NCBI RefSeq assembly: GCF_026183675.1
Contig: NZ_JAPIVK010000034.1
Location: forward strand, 1-45,122
Direction: 5' to 3'
Length of the DNA: 45,122 bases
Source: Microbulbifer halophilus
GTDB lineage: Bacteria; Pseudomonadota; Gammaproteobacteria; Pseudomonadales; Cellvibrionaceae
The notes beneath the pieces were generated by a model. It saw nothing but the letters and a program-made list of their open reading frames with translations. It had not been told where the DNA came from and did no database searches. A program made the position numbers and the translations under genes. Shown in pieces: positions 17,156 through 26,558 of the stretch (positions are counted from its first letter, which is position 1; each line of letters begins with the position of its first letter).

Positions 17156-19342
17156 ATGCGCAAATCCCTGCTCGCCGTAGCCATCGTGGCTATTGCTGCC
17201 TGTTCAGAGTCGCCCGAACCAGGTTCAAAGAAATCTGCACAGGCATCTGAAGCGGAAAACACACAAGTAACTGGCGATCCTACAGACCCGGCAACGCAAG
17301 ATAACCCCTTGCTCCACCCCAGCTCCCTGCAATATCAGGCGCCGGATTTCAGCCAGATCAAGGATGAGCACTTTCAACCCGCCTTCGCGCAGGGAATGCG
17401 CGAGCATTTGCAGGAAATCCAGGCGATTGCCGACAACCCGGAACCGGCCAGTTTCAACAATACAATTGTGGCCATGGAGCAAGCCGGCTCTCTGCTGACC
17501 CGGGTATCGCGTATCTTCTTCAACCTGGTAGGTAGCGACAGCAACGAAACCCGCCGGGCCCTGCAAAGCAAACTGGCCCCCAAACTTGCTGCCCACTCCG
17601 ATAGTATTTATCTGAATGCCGACCTGTTTTCCCGCGTGGGAAATCTCTACAACCAGCGTGTTGAGGAGGAGTTGGATGCGGAATCCGAGCGTCTGCTGGA
17701 AGACTATTACGAAAAGTTCGTCAAGGCAGGCGCCAAGCTTTCCGACGAGCAGAAAGAGACCCTGCGCGCGCTGAACGAAGAGCACTCCAGGCTCACCACG
17801 GAATTCAGCCAGAACCTGCTGAAACTCAACAAAGCCATCGCCGTGGTTGTCGATGACAAGAGCGAGCTGGATGGCCTGTCGGACAGCAAGATTAAAGCCG
17901 CCGCGGAGGCTGCCGCCGACGCCGGCCATAAAGGCAAGTATCTGATCAGCATCACCAATACCACCCGCCAACCGGTACTCGCTTCGCTGAACAATCGCGC
18001 GCTGCGCCAGCGTATCTGGGAGGCTTCGGCAAATCGAGGTACATCCGGCGAGCTGGACAACCGCCCGTTGGTCAAGCGCCTGGTGCAGATCCGTGCACAG
18101 AAAGCCGGTCTGCTGGGCTATGACAACTGGGCCGAGTACCAGTTGACTGGCACCATGGCGGAGAATTCGAAGAACGTCATGGGCATGCTGAATTCCATGG
18201 TGCCCGCGGTGGTGAGCAACACCAAGGAAGAGCAGGCCGATATCCAGGCCATGATCGAGCGCGAAGGTGGTGATTTTGACGTGCAGCCCTGGGATTGGGC
18301 CTACTACGCGGAAAAGGTTCGCCAGCAAAAGTACGACCTGGATGAAAGCGAGGTCCGTGAGTACTTCGAATTCAACCGGGTGCTGGAAGACGGCCTGTTT
18401 TACACCATGAACCGTTTGTACGGCATTCGCTTTGAACCCCGCCCGGACCTGCCGGTCTATCACCCGGATGTACAGGCATTCGAACTGTTCGATCACAACG
18501 GCGAGAGCCTTGCGATTTTCTACGCAGATTATTTCGCGCGCGATGGCAAACGCGGCGGTGCCTGGATGAGCTCTTTTGTGGGGCAGTCAGGTCTTTTGGA
18601 ACAGAAACCGGTCGTGGTCAACGTGATGAATATTCCCAAAGGCCCGGAAGGCGAGCCGACATTGGTCAGCTTTGATCACGTTACCACCATGTTCCACGAG
18701 CTGGGACACGGCCTGCACGGCATGTTCTCGAATGTTCATTACCCCAGCCTGGCTGGTACCAGCGTATCCCGCGATTTCGTCGAGTTCCCGTCCACTTTCG
18801 AAGAGGACTGGGCGAGCGATCCCGAGGTACTGGCCAATTACGCCTACCACTACAAGACCGGTGAGCCCATCCCCGCAGAGCTGCTGGAGAAAGTGTTGAA
18901 GGCCAAGAACTTCAACATGGGCTTCGATACCCTGGAGTATATGTCCGCTGCGCTGCTGGATATGGAATGGCATTCCCTGCCCGCCGACGCACCGCAACAG
19001 GACGTGGAAAAGTTTGAAGCCGAGGCCCTGGCAGAGCATGGCGTCGACCTACCGGCGGTGCCGCCGCGTTACAAGTCGACCTATTTTGCCCACTCCATCG
19101 GTGGCGGCTACTCGGCCGGTTATTACGCCTATATGTGGAGTGAAATCCTGGCCGCCGATGCCTTTGCCTATCTGCGCGAACGCGGTGGACTCACCCGGAA
19201 GAACGGTGACTTGTATCGCAAGCACATCCTGGAAGTGGGTAACTCCCGCGCACCAATGGAATCCTATGTAAAATTCCGGGGCCAGGAACCGACTACCGAG
19301 GCGTTACTGATCCGCCGTGGACTCAATCCAGAAGGCGAATAG
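17156..19342 (+). CDS. M3-family zinc metallopeptidase lipoprotein (Dcp-like)
   Basis: 728 residues. Residues 1-16 are a lipoprotein signal peptide with lipobox IAAC (Cys16), so the enzyme is anchored in the envelope, probably facing the periplasm. The M3 catalytic motif HELGH has zinc ligands His514 and His518, catalytic Glu515 and third ligand Glu543 in VEFPSTFEEDW. Length and C-terminal signature match peptidyl-dipeptidase Dcp/oligopeptidase A, which cut dipeptides or short peptides. A lipid-anchored form is common in Xanthomonas- and Shewanella-like bacteria. It stands between the zur operon and the convergent CobN operon. Why a zinc enzyme sits here is unclear; a weak Zur-like box lies upstream. 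Confidence 0.92.
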   Translation: MRKSLLAVAIVAIAACSESPEPGSKKSAQASEAENTQVTGDPTDPATQDNPLLHPSSLQYQAPDFSQIKDEHFQPAFAQGMREHLQEIQAIADNPEPASFNNTIVAMEQAGSLLTRVSRIFFNLVGSDSNETRRALQSKLAPKLAAHSDSIYLNADLFSRVGNLYNQRVEEELDAESERLLEDYYEKFVKAGAKLSDEQKETLRALNEEHSRLTTEFSQNLLKLNKAIAVVVDDKSELDGLSDSKIKAAAEAAADAGHKGKYLISITNTTRQPVLASLNNRALRQRIWEASANRGTSGELDNRPLVKRLVQIRAQKAGLLGYDNWAEYQLTGTMAENSKNVMGMLNSMVPAVVSNTKEEQADIQAMIEREGGDFDVQPWDWAYYAEKVRQQKYDLDESEVREYFEFNRVLEDGLFYTMNRLYGIRFEPRPDLPVYHPDVQAFELFDHNGESLAIFYADYFARDGKRGGAWMSSFVGQSGLLEQKPVVVNVMNIPKGPEGEPTLVSFDHVTTMFHELGHGLHGMFSNVHYPSLAGTSVSRDFVEFPSTFEEDWASDPEVLANYAYHYKTGEPIPAELLEKVLKAKNFNMGFDTLEYMSAALLDMEWHSLPADAPQQDVEKFEAEALAEHGVDLPAVPPRYKSTYFAHSIGGGYSAGYYAYMWSEILAADAFAYLRERGGLTRKNGDLYRKHILEVGNSRAPMESYVKFRGQEPTTEALLIRRGLNPEGE

Positions 19343-19456
19343 CCGCTGACGGGGTTGCGCAGGGAGGCGCAGCCTGCCGGTCCTTCCCGGTGGCCTGAGT
19401 CCCATCCGGTGACAGAGAAGATCCCATTCTGATGAGCGAGATCTTCCAGGCTGGAT

Positions 19457-19765
19457 TCACTCGGGCACATACACCATTTTGCCATCGGGCAGCTTGTAGG
19501 TGACGCCCGCCTTGATACCGTCACCTTCGCCGATGGCACCGTTGCTTTCGTAGCGGGTCAGTTCCTCGCCATCCTTGATCGTTATCGTCATATTGTCCTC
19601 ACCCGGGTTCTCGACCACCACCACGTTGTCACTGGAGAAGGGGTTGAGCGGATTCCTGACCACAATGATCAACAGGATTACCGTGATCACCAGGAACAGG
19701 TCGATCAGGTTGACCACCGACAGGATGGGATCGTCGTCGTCGTGTTCGAGAAAACGTCCGGCCAT
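19457..19765 (-). CDS. DUF2149 membrane protein (HmuU/ExbD-like partner)
   Basis: 102 residues from ATG 19765, preceded by GGGGGAG. A single hydrophobic segment (about 21-42) follows an acidic LEHDDDDPILSVVNLIDLFLV, then a short soluble domain (about 60-102) ends in KLPDGKMVYVPE. The acidic start, one membrane helix and small periplasmic tail resemble ExbD/TolR topology, and an Asp lies at the edge of the helix. The ExbB-like gene stops one base before this start, so they are translationally coupled. DUF2149 genes regularly follow a MotA/TolQ/ExbB-type gene and a cobN-like gene, as in hmuSTU of Bacteroidetes. It is the last gene of the operon. Confidence 0.82.
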   Translation of the reverse strand: MAGRFLEHDDDDPILSVVNLIDLFLVITVILLIIVVRNPLNPFSSDNVVVVENPGEDNMTITIKDGEELTRYESNGAIGEGDGIKAGVTYKLPDGKMVYVPE

Positions 19766-19766
19766 A

Positions 19767-20264
19767 TCAACGCTCCCCCGTGTTGCCGGATTCACTGGCC
19801 TGTTCGATCAGGCGCAGCTCCTCGAACAGCCAGCGACGGCGGATGTTCAGCACCACAAAACTGAGACTGGCGGCGATCAGTGCCAGCGTCACGCCGGAAA
19901 AGGCGACGACCATATTGCTGCCGACGGAGGCAGTATCGTTTTCCGAAAGCGCCAGCAGGGCAGGGCCCATGGGGATCAGGGTGGCCACCAGCCCCAGCAT
20001 GGGCGTTACCCGGGAGGTGAGCCGCAGCAGTTCGAGCCTGCGCATGATCCAGAGCTCCAGGTCATCGCTGCGGATGCCTTCCCGGTTGGCATGGCGGCTG
20101 AGGCTGGAGGCGAGTCGGCCCCTGTGCCGCAGACTGGCCTCTGCCAGCAGGGCACCCAGGGCATAGAGGGTATATGCCAGGGCGGCGACGATAAGTAACA
20201 GGCACGGCACGAGAAATATTGCCGATACCTGGTATAGAACGCTTTCCAGATTATTGATGAACAT
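19767..20264 (-). CDS. MotA/TolQ/ExbB-family proton channel protein
   Basis: 165 residues. Three hydrophobic segments (about 15-42, 88-106 and 115-139) with the cytoplasmic helix between the first two have ExbB topology. The segment after TPMLGLVATLIPMGPALLAL is the family signature (GLxGTxxGM-like, with Pro). It is shorter than E. coli ExbB (244 residues), as expected for the CobN-associated class. In the inner membrane it would form a proton channel with the DUF2149 protein to energise the CobN-like protein or the TonB receptor. It is 145 bases downstream of the cobN-like stop, with a very large inverted repeat in between. Confidence 0.85.
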   Translation of the reverse strand: MFINNLESVLYQVSAIFLVPCLLLIVAALAYTLYALGALLAEASLRHRGRLASSLSRHANREGIRSDDLELWIMRRLELLRLTSRVTPMLGLVATLIPMGPALLALSENDTASVGSNMVVAFSGVTLALIAASLSFVVLNIRRRWLFEELRLIEQASESGNTGER

Positions 20265-20290
20265 TGTTTAATTCCACTCTAGTTTGCGAT

Positions 20291-20472
20291 TCAAGTTTCG
20301 TAGTTCGGAAAAGTTAAGAGAGTTGGGAGGTGCACAGCTCCGGGCCGTATGGCCCTTTGCGGGACCTTCTGCGGCCATGGATGGCCGTGGAGAGCGTACA
20401 GGGATGTATTCACAGCGTGTCCCGCAAAGGGTCATACGGCCCGGAGCCCCCGACTTGAACTCCGAAACTTGA
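20291..20472. repeat. 182-bp nested inverted repeat overlapping the 3' end of the cobN-like gene
   Basis: Outer arms 20291-20306 and 20457-20472 match as reverse complements at 15 of 16. Inner arms 20337-20365 and 20419-20447 match at 28 of 29 (GCTCCGGGCCGTATG...). A further palindrome, GGCCATGGATGGCC, is in the loop at about 20373-20386. The right half (20413-20472) is coding sequence for the last 20 residues of the cobN-like protein. In the operon transcript this would be a very stable stem between cobN and the exbB-like gene. Confidence 0.85.
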
Positions 20473-23400
20473 GTAGTAAAAGTTCCGACGGCGGGTCAGG
20501 ACCCGTGCCATACCGGTAGTGAAGCAGGCCAGCAGGAAAAACCAGGCCAGCCACAGCAACCAGTTGGCGTCGGGCTGCTGCTGTGGTTCTGCCGATACCT
20601 GTTCCAGTATCTGCCCCTTCACCTGGTTCTCTGCCTGATCCTCAGGCTGGCCGGTCTGATCGGCTGCGGCGGAAACCAGCCCGAAACCGGCCGACTGCTG
20701 CTGGATAAATTCCACCGTCTTTTCCGCGCCGGCATCCGCACCCAGCTCGTCGACCAGCGTCTGCCAGCGCTCGATCATCTCGCGGCGGGTCTGTTCACTG
20801 GCATCCCAGTAGCCCTTGCGCACCGCCTCCATCATGCGTTCGATCAACTGCGCCTGGGCCGTGGCATTGTGTTCGGCGAACCATTGGTTCAGTTCGAGAT
20901 CCCGCCGGTCCATTACGTAGGTGTCGTGCATCGCCTGCCACTGGTCGTCCCGCACCATATTACGATCCATGACCTGCCAGCCGAACAGGTTGTTGGCGAC
21001 TTTCAGCATCTGCACGGTGCCGGCATAGCCTTCGGCCTTCATGCCCTCGATCCACTGCGGGTTCTGGTAGCGGGTGCGGAGTTCGCTGCTCAGGAAAGCA
21101 TCGGCCCCGGTGATACTGGCGGTTTTTGATCGGGCATCGGACACATAGAGTCGCGGGTTTTCCCCCGTCACCTTTTTGACCGCCGACGACAGGCCGCCGA
21201 GGTATTCGTAGGGGTGGTCGGTGGACAGCAGCCCGTGCAGGTTGGAGGAACGCGATAACAACACGGCGTCCACGCCCTGCAACTGGGATTCCAGCAGGCC
21301 GAGCGACTGCACCGGCGTTCCCCAGTCTTCCTCGGTGTACATATGGGATTGGCTTCGAATAAAGGTGTCGGCGAGCACACCGTCGTCTTCCCAGCCCGTG
21401 GAATCCATGGCGACATCGGTGACGCCGCTGCCGTAGTCGTCAGGCGGATTGCTGAAGATTCTCGCGTGTGCGTAGCGGCTGGCCTCGGCGGCGGGCAATC
21501 CCTGTTCCCGCAGGGATAGGGCCAGGCGCCGGCTGTTGCGGGCAATCGGATTGGTATCGCCTGCGTCCTGCCGGGACAGTTCCGCGATTACCCGGGCCAG
21601 TTTTTTCATGATGCCGTCGAACTGGTCGCGGTAGACGCTGGTCGCCTGGATCAGTGTATCGATCCTGGGGTGGCCGAGTTCCGACTCGGGGATGATCTCC
21701 AGCCCGGTGACCCGGCCGCCGCGACTCCATACCGGTCGTACGCCCAGTGCGTGCATTATCTGCGCTTCGCTGAGCCCCAGAGTGCGGATGGTTTCCGAGG
21801 ACCAGAGGGAGAATGCCAGCTTGTCCGGCCATTGATCGCCGTGCTTTTCGCGGTAGTCCGTGACCAGCTCCATAAACGTCGTTTCGGCAGCGCGATAGGC
21901 CTCGCGGCTGGGTATCTTGTTGGGGTCGAGCGCATACAGGTTGGTGCCGCTGGTGGTCTGGGGGTTGCGCACCGGATCACCGCCCGCGCCGGGTGCTACA
22001 AAATCGCCGCGCAACGCCGTCAACAGCGCCTCGATCTCATTATTTTCTTCCAGCTTCTTGTGATAGATCTGCGCCTTTGCCATCAGTGTTTGCAGGGCGT
22101 CGGTCCGGGCTTCTGAAGGTGCTTTCTCTTCCCGCAGATAGGGTTCGAGATACTGGTAGGCCGGTTCGCTGAACAGCTCGTCGTAACTGGCGGCAAAGAT
22201 TTCGGTCTGGTCGAGATCCAGGGCTTGATAATAGTCGCTGCCCAGCTGCTGCATGACGGTCGCAATCCGGTGCTCGATGGTCGCCGATTCGCCAAAGCTG
22301 TGCAGGCCCACAGGGGTGCTGCTTTTTGCCAGCGTGTGCAGGTGATCGTGAAGCAGGGGAATAAACTCGTCACTGCGCTGGCGGATTTCCTCCGGCGTCC
22401 AGCCCAGGTCCCGATTCAGATTGTGTTCCTCGACTTTCGCCAGCATGCTGGCGAGCGTGGTATCGCGCACGACACCGCTTTCCAGCTGCAGGTAACGGTG
22501 CATCAGGTCGTGGATATCGCGAAGCTCTCCGTAAAATCCGGACGGCGCGAAGGGCGGCGTCTGGTGGCTGATGACGGTGGCGCGGCCGCGCCTCTTGGCC
22601 TGCATCGCCTCGCCGATATTGTCCTGGATATAGGGGTAGAACACCGGCACATTGCTCACCGCCAGGTTGGGGTAGTCGCGAGCCCAGAGACCGCGGTCCT
22701 TGCCCGGCGTCCACTCCTGGGTACCGTGGGTGCCCAGGTGGATCAATGCATCTGCGGCGAAGCTCCTGCGAAGGTAGAGATAGGTCGCCAGGTAGAAGTG
22801 ACCCGGCGGTTGGAGCAGGTCGTGGGTACTTTCCCCGAGCCGGTCGGCCCGGGGCGGCTGTGGCAGTATGGCCAGTTTCCCCGCGCGCGCCAGTGGAATC
22901 ACGAAATGATTTTCACCGTCGATCCGGCGCAGGCTCCAGTGGTTTTCGGGCCCGCCCCAGGCCTGTTCCAGTTCCTCGCGGACAGCCGGCGGCAGGCTCT
23001 GCAGCCAGCTTAGGTAAATATCGAGCGGCAGTGTTACGGCCAGGCCGTCGGCGAGCAGCGCGTCGAGTTTTTCCGGGTGGTAGTAGGCGGACAGCAGCCG
23101 TTGCGCGGTGGAAATGATCTCCCGTTCTTGTGCCGGCTCCACCGCGTATCCGCTGTCTTCCAGGCCGCGCAGGATATTTTCGATACTGCGCGGCACATTC
23201 AGGTTGGAGGCGGAGAGGTTTCTCTCGCCGCTAGGCGTGTTCCAGAACAACAGTGCGATATTCAGGTCATCGCGCCTTGCATCGCGCAGGCGGGCCATGG
23301 CCCGAAAGCGGCCGATCAGCAGTTCCACCTGTTCGGGTATTATCTCCGGCGTGCCGTCTTCGATCGCGGTCAGCACCAGCGGGTCTGACATGCCCCAGCT

Positions 23401-24333
23401 TTCCGGAACCATCATCAACGCCGCGGCCGAACCGGCGGACAGGCCCTGGGCCGCGTCGCGCCATTCCCGAATACTGCCGCCGCGATAGTTGAGTCCCATC
23501 ACCACCGGAATATCCAGGCGCTCCAGGTCCCGCCGGAGTTTTTCGCCCATCATATGGGTGGTGTTGACCAGCATCACGGGATCGGCGTCGGCGATCAGCG
23601 GCGTCAGCGGTCGCGCGGCATCGCGGTCGTACCAGAACACCAGCGGAACAGCGCCCGCGTCTTCAATGGCTCGGATCAGGTGGTCGTAGGCGGCAGTCTC
23701 GCCGTCGGACACACTGCCGGAGGACATTGCCACCGCGAGCACCGGCGTATCCCTGTGCCAGCGTTTTTTACCCCAGTCCAGGTAGTCGGACAGCCGTTCG
23801 AAATGTTCCGGCGCCTGCGGATGATAGAAAGCGGCTTCGGGCAGGGCCTGCGGAGCCGGCACGTCCGCTGTGCCCTGGCCGCTCTGCCAGGCCTGCACAA
23901 ACGCCATCATATGGCGAAAGTTGGTCTCCCCCCCGGCGCCGTAGTAGGCCAGCAGCGGTCGCATAATCTGCGGTGGCAGGTTTTTGCCGAGCGGCTTGCC
24001 ACCGCCGACTGCCAGCCAGGGGGTGGAGGTGCTCTCCAGTGCACCGCCGACAAACTCCATCACCCGGGCGCGATCGTTGCCGCGGGGCGTGTCGAGAATG
24101 ACCAGATCGGATTGCGAAAACCAGGTCCGCGGCGCGCCGGAAGACCGCTCGATGCGATAGCCCGTCAGCTCGATTCCCCGGGGTTGTGCGATTTCCCGCA
24201 GCAGGGAAATTTTTCCGGGCAGTACGAAATCGTTGCTGACGACACCGATCTTAATGGGTTCAACCTGCGCAAAGGCGCTGCAGGCGGCCAGCCACAGTAT
24301 CAGCAGCCAGCCGCCCCTGTTCTGTCTTGCCAT
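20410..24333 (-). CDS. Exported, membrane-anchored CobN-like chelatase (HmuS-like)
   Basis: 1307 residues from ATG 24333 (GAGG eight bases upstream; a GTG at 24342 is possible). The sequence belongs to the CobN/BchH large-subunit family of metal chelatases, with the signature HLGTHGTQEW at 532-541 (His532, His536) and the following PGKDRGLWARDYPNL. Unlike cytoplasmic CobN it starts with a signal peptide (1-21, ...ACSAFAQ) and ends with one membrane helix at 1258-1280 followed by RRR, so the body should lie in the periplasm, anchored in the inner membrane. No CobS/CobT or cobalamin genes are nearby. Operon order is TonB receptor, this gene, ExbB-like, DUF2149, as in hmuRSTU haem systems, where HmuS acts as a dechelatase. 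A Zur-like box upstream suggests that the metal may be zinc. The family is certain; reaction and substrate are inferred. Confidence 0.88.
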   Translation of the reverse strand: MARQNRGGWLLILWLAACSAFAQVEPIKIGVVSNDFVLPGKISLLREIAQPRGIELTGYRIERSSGAPRTWFSQSDLVILDTPRGNDRARVMEFVGGALESTSTPWLAVGGGKPLGKNLPPQIMRPLLAYYGAGGETNFRHMMAFVQAWQSGQGTADVPAPQALPEAAFYHPQAPEHFERLSDYLDWGKKRWHRDTPVLAVAMSSGSVSDGETAAYDHLIRAIEDAGAVPLVFWYDRDAARPLTPLIADADPVMLVNTTHMMGEKLRRDLERLDIPVVMGLNYRGGSIREWRDAAQGLSAGSAAALMMVPESWGMSDPLVLTAIEDGTPEIIPEQVELLIGRFRAMARLRDARRDDLNIALLFWNTPSGERNLSASNLNVPRSIENILRGLEDSGYAVEPAQEREIISTAQRLLSAYYHPEKLDALLADGLAVTLPLDIYLSWLQSLPPAVREELEQAWGGPENHWSLRRIDGENHFVIPLARAGKLAILPQPPRADRLGESTHDLLQPPGHFYLATYLYLRRSFAADALIHLGTHGTQEWTPGKDRGLWARDYPNLAVSNVPVFYPYIQDNIGEAMQAKRRGRATVISHQTPPFAPSGFYGELRDIHDLMHRYLQLESGVVRDTTLASMLAKVEEHNLNRDLGWTPEEIRQRSDEFIPLLHDHLHTLAKSSTPVGLHSFGESATIEHRIATVMQQLGSDYYQALDLDQTEIFAASYDELFSEPAYQYLEPYLREEKAPSEARTDALQTLMAKAQIYHKKLEENNEIEALLTALRGDFVAPGAGGDPVRNPQTTSGTNLYALDPNKIPSREAYRAAETTFMELVTDYREKHGDQWPDKLAFSLWSSETIRTLGLSEAQIMHALGVRPVWSRGGRVTGLEIIPESELGHPRIDTLIQATSVYRDQFDGIMKKLARVIAELSRQDAGDTNPIARNSRRLALSLREQGLPAAEASRYAHARIFSNPPDDYGSGVTDVAMDSTGWEDDGVLADTFIRSQSHMYTEEDWGTPVQSLGLLESQLQGVDAVLLSRSSNLHGLLSTDHPYEYLGGLSSAVKKVTGENPRLYVSDARSKTASITGADAFLSSELRTRYQNPQWIEGMKAEGYAGTVQMLKVANNLFGWQVMDRNMVRDDQWQAMHDTYVMDRRDLELNQWFAEHNATAQAQLIERMMEAVRKGYWDASEQTRREMIERWQTLVDELGADAGAEKTVEFIQQQSAGFGLVSAAADQTGQPEDQAENQVKGQILEQVSAEPQQQPDANWLLWLAWFFLLACFTTGMARVLTRRRNFYYSSFGVQVGGSGPYDPLRDTL

Positions 24334-24343
24334 GGGCGCCACC

Positions 24344-26272
24344 TCAGAATTTCGCCGTCAGGCCCAGGCGGATTTCGCGGCCGGGCTCGGCCAGGCTGTA
24401 CTGGTCCGAGATTTCCAGCAGCCGCTCGTCGAGCAGGTTTTCTATTCCGGAATACAGCGTCAGTGAAGGGGTCAGCTCGACGGTCATATCGAGATGTTGC
24501 AGGTTGTATCTCGGCGCATAGTGGTCGGCGCCGACGTATTGCTTGCCGACAAATTCGGCGCGCCAGCGCAGCTGCATCGACTCGAAGGGCGTCCAGGCCA
24601 GCACCATGTTGCCGATGTACTGGGGCCGGTTCTCCAGCGGCTCGCCGCTGCCCAGGTCCTCTGTGTCCAGGAAGGTGTGGTTGACGTCCAGCCGGAGTGT
24701 ATCGGTCAGCTTGCGGCTGGCTTCCAGTTCGAAGCCGCGTATCTGCGATTCACTGATGTTCTGGTAATTGCGACGCTCGCGGCCGCGTATGCCACAGTCG
24801 ACATAGCACAGGGTCTGTACAAGATCGTCCAGCTGGTTTTCATAGGCCCTGGCGGCCATCGCCCAGACATTCCCGGAATATTCCGCGCTCATTTCGTAAG
24901 TGCTGGAGCGCTCGGGTTCCAGGTCCGGATTGCCTTCGACCCAGAAACGTCCGCCGGCGGCCAGTACCTGGTAATCTCCGGACAGCTCCGTCAGGGAGGG
25001 CGCCCGGAAGCCTTCGCCGTAGCCGCCTTTCAGTGTCCAGGCATCATTCAGGTTGTAGACGGCGTACAGGCGGGGATTCACCTCGCTGCCGTATTCCTCG
25101 TGGTTGTCCAGACCCACTCCCGAGACGATTTTCAGCGGCTCTGACAGTTGCCACTCATCCTGCAGGAACAGGCTCTTGTGGGTTGCGGTGGACTCGCCAT
25201 CGGTGGATGCCAGAGTGTCGACCAGTTTTTCCTCGCGCAACTGGCCACCGACGCTGACCAGATGCCCGGGGACCAGCGACAGGCCGACATGGCCGTCGAT
25301 GATGCGGTCCTGCACCTCCTGGGGCCGGGAGGCTTCCGCTCCGTTTGTGCGGCTGTTTTCCCGTTGCAGATCCGCCTGGTAGGCATTGGCCCGCGCGTGT
25401 CCCCACTGCCAGTCCCCCTGATAGGAAAGGCCGTATTGCTGGCGCTCTATCTCGTCGGTGGAGGTGTAGTGGCCGGAGCGGGCGGCGACGCCGCGCTCTC
25501 TCTCGTCGTCGTTCCTGCTGTAGGTAAACCGCACCTTCTGGCCGGCGGCGGGTGTCCACTCCAGGGCCCCCTGGGCGGCCCGGGACTCCCGCTGCTCGAT
25601 TTCGGAAACGGTCTCGTTTTCCCGCATGGGCAGGTTGTCGCGATTGAAAAACTGCCCCGCCAGCGTAAACGCCAGGGTATCCGCGACGATCGGGCCCGAC
25701 TGGTAGAACGAGGCCTTGCCGGTACCGCCCTCGCTGGATTCATCCAGCTGCGAGACGGACGCCGAAAGCTCGCCGTAATAGGCGTCGCCGGGGTCCCGGG
25801 TAATGACATTCACTACACCGCCCAGGGCATTGGCGCCGTACAGGGAGGACATGGGGCCGCGCACGACTTCGACACGCTCGATCGCCGACTGGGGAAGCCA
25901 GTTCAGCTCGTAGTCCGAGTGCGCAATCACGCTGTTGCTGGAGCTGATGCGGCGGCCGTCGATCAGGTACAGGGTGTGTTCCACGGGCATGCCGCGAATG
26001 CTGATGCCGCGCCGGGTCTGTCCCACGGAAGTGACGTTCAGCCCCGCCTCGGCGGTGAGCGCGTCGGCCAGGTCGTCGGCGTCGATCCGCTGCAGCTCCT
26101 CCGATGTCACCACGGAAATGCTGGCCGGCGCCTCCCGCAGGGTGGTTTCCTGGCGGCTGGCCGTGACGACGATATTTTCCAGCCTGGAGGCTTCAGCAGC
26201 GCCGGCGACCACGGCGTTAAAGCTCAGTGCGGAGAAGCTGGCGGTCAGCAGCAGGGATTTTGGTGCGTTCAT
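24344..26272 (-). CDS. TonB-dependent outer-membrane receptor (CirA/HmuR type)
   Basis: 642 residues. A signal peptide ends near residue 25 (VVAGAAEA), followed by a TonB-box-like ENIVVTASR (about 32-40). The plug domain is about 45-155 with RGISIRGMPVEHTLYLIDG and VEVVRGPMSSLYGANALGG, then a 22-strand barrel ends in TAKF with terminal Phe. Length and plug type fit the small-ligand class (CirA, HmuR, zinc receptors). Its stop lies one base before a possible GTG and 10 bases before the ATG of the cobN-like gene, so the two are one operon. The promoter region carries a GATATG...CATATC palindrome (26359-26376). The ligand is unknown; context suggests a zinc complex or a metallated tetrapyrrole. 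Confidence 0.92.
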   Translation of the reverse strand: MNAPKSLLLTASFSALSFNAVVAGAAEASRLENIVVTASRQETTLREAPASISVVTSEELQRIDADDLADALTAEAGLNVTSVGQTRRGISIRGMPVEHTLYLIDGRRISSSNSVIAHSDYELNWLPQSAIERVEVVRGPMSSLYGANALGGVVNVITRDPGDAYYGELSASVSQLDESSEGGTGKASFYQSGPIVADTLAFTLAGQFFNRDNLPMRENETVSEIEQRESRAAQGALEWTPAAGQKVRFTYSRNDDERERGVAARSGHYTSTDEIERQQYGLSYQGDWQWGHARANAYQADLQRENSRTNGAEASRPQEVQDRIIDGHVGLSLVPGHLVSVGGQLREEKLVDTLASTDGESTATHKSLFLQDEWQLSEPLKIVSGVGLDNHEEYGSEVNPRLYAVYNLNDAWTLKGGYGEGFRAPSLTELSGDYQVLAAGGRFWVEGNPDLEPERSSTYEMSAEYSGNVWAMAARAYENQLDDLVQTLCYVDCGIRGRERRNYQNISESQIRGFELEASRKLTDTLRLDVNHTFLDTEDLGSGEPLENRPQYIGNMVLAWTPFESMQLRWRAEFVGKQYVGADHYAPRYNLQHLDMTVELTPSLTLYSGIENLLDERLLEISDQYSLAEPGREIRLGLTAKF

Positions 26273-26358
26273 AATTTATACATTCTTGAGAGATATTATT
26301 GTGTCCGTAATCAGGGCAAAACCCGGGTGCCCGATCCGGATAGGGGTTTATCCATAAG

Positions 26359-26376
26359 GATATGATGCAACATATC
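26359..26376. promoter_or_regulatory. Zur-like box upstream of the TonB receptor-cobN operon
   Basis: GATATGATGCAACATATC is palindromic at 16 of 18 positions and sits 87 bases upstream of the receptor start. Read on the minus strand it matches 11 of 16 fixed positions of the Zur consensus core, and it shares GATATG(A/T)TG with the 41094 site. Confidence 0.6.
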
Positions 26377-26558
26377 TTTATGGTTCTGCAATAGATCTGT
26401 CTGCAGGAGGTGCTATTTCAAGCGTGTGGTTGTAGGGGTGAAGGGTAGGGCGAATAAGTGAGCGCGGGATTTGCCGGCCGGCTCTGTATCGGGTTGGCCG
26501 CTTGTTACAGCCGGTAAGATATGGCCGGCCCGAAAGCTTCCTGCCGGGCCGGGTTGTG

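Noticed and set aside
20410..24333. Cobalamin biosynthesis CobN
   Set aside because: Signal peptide, membrane anchor and neighbours differ from cytoplasmic CobN; no CobS, CobT or other cob genes.
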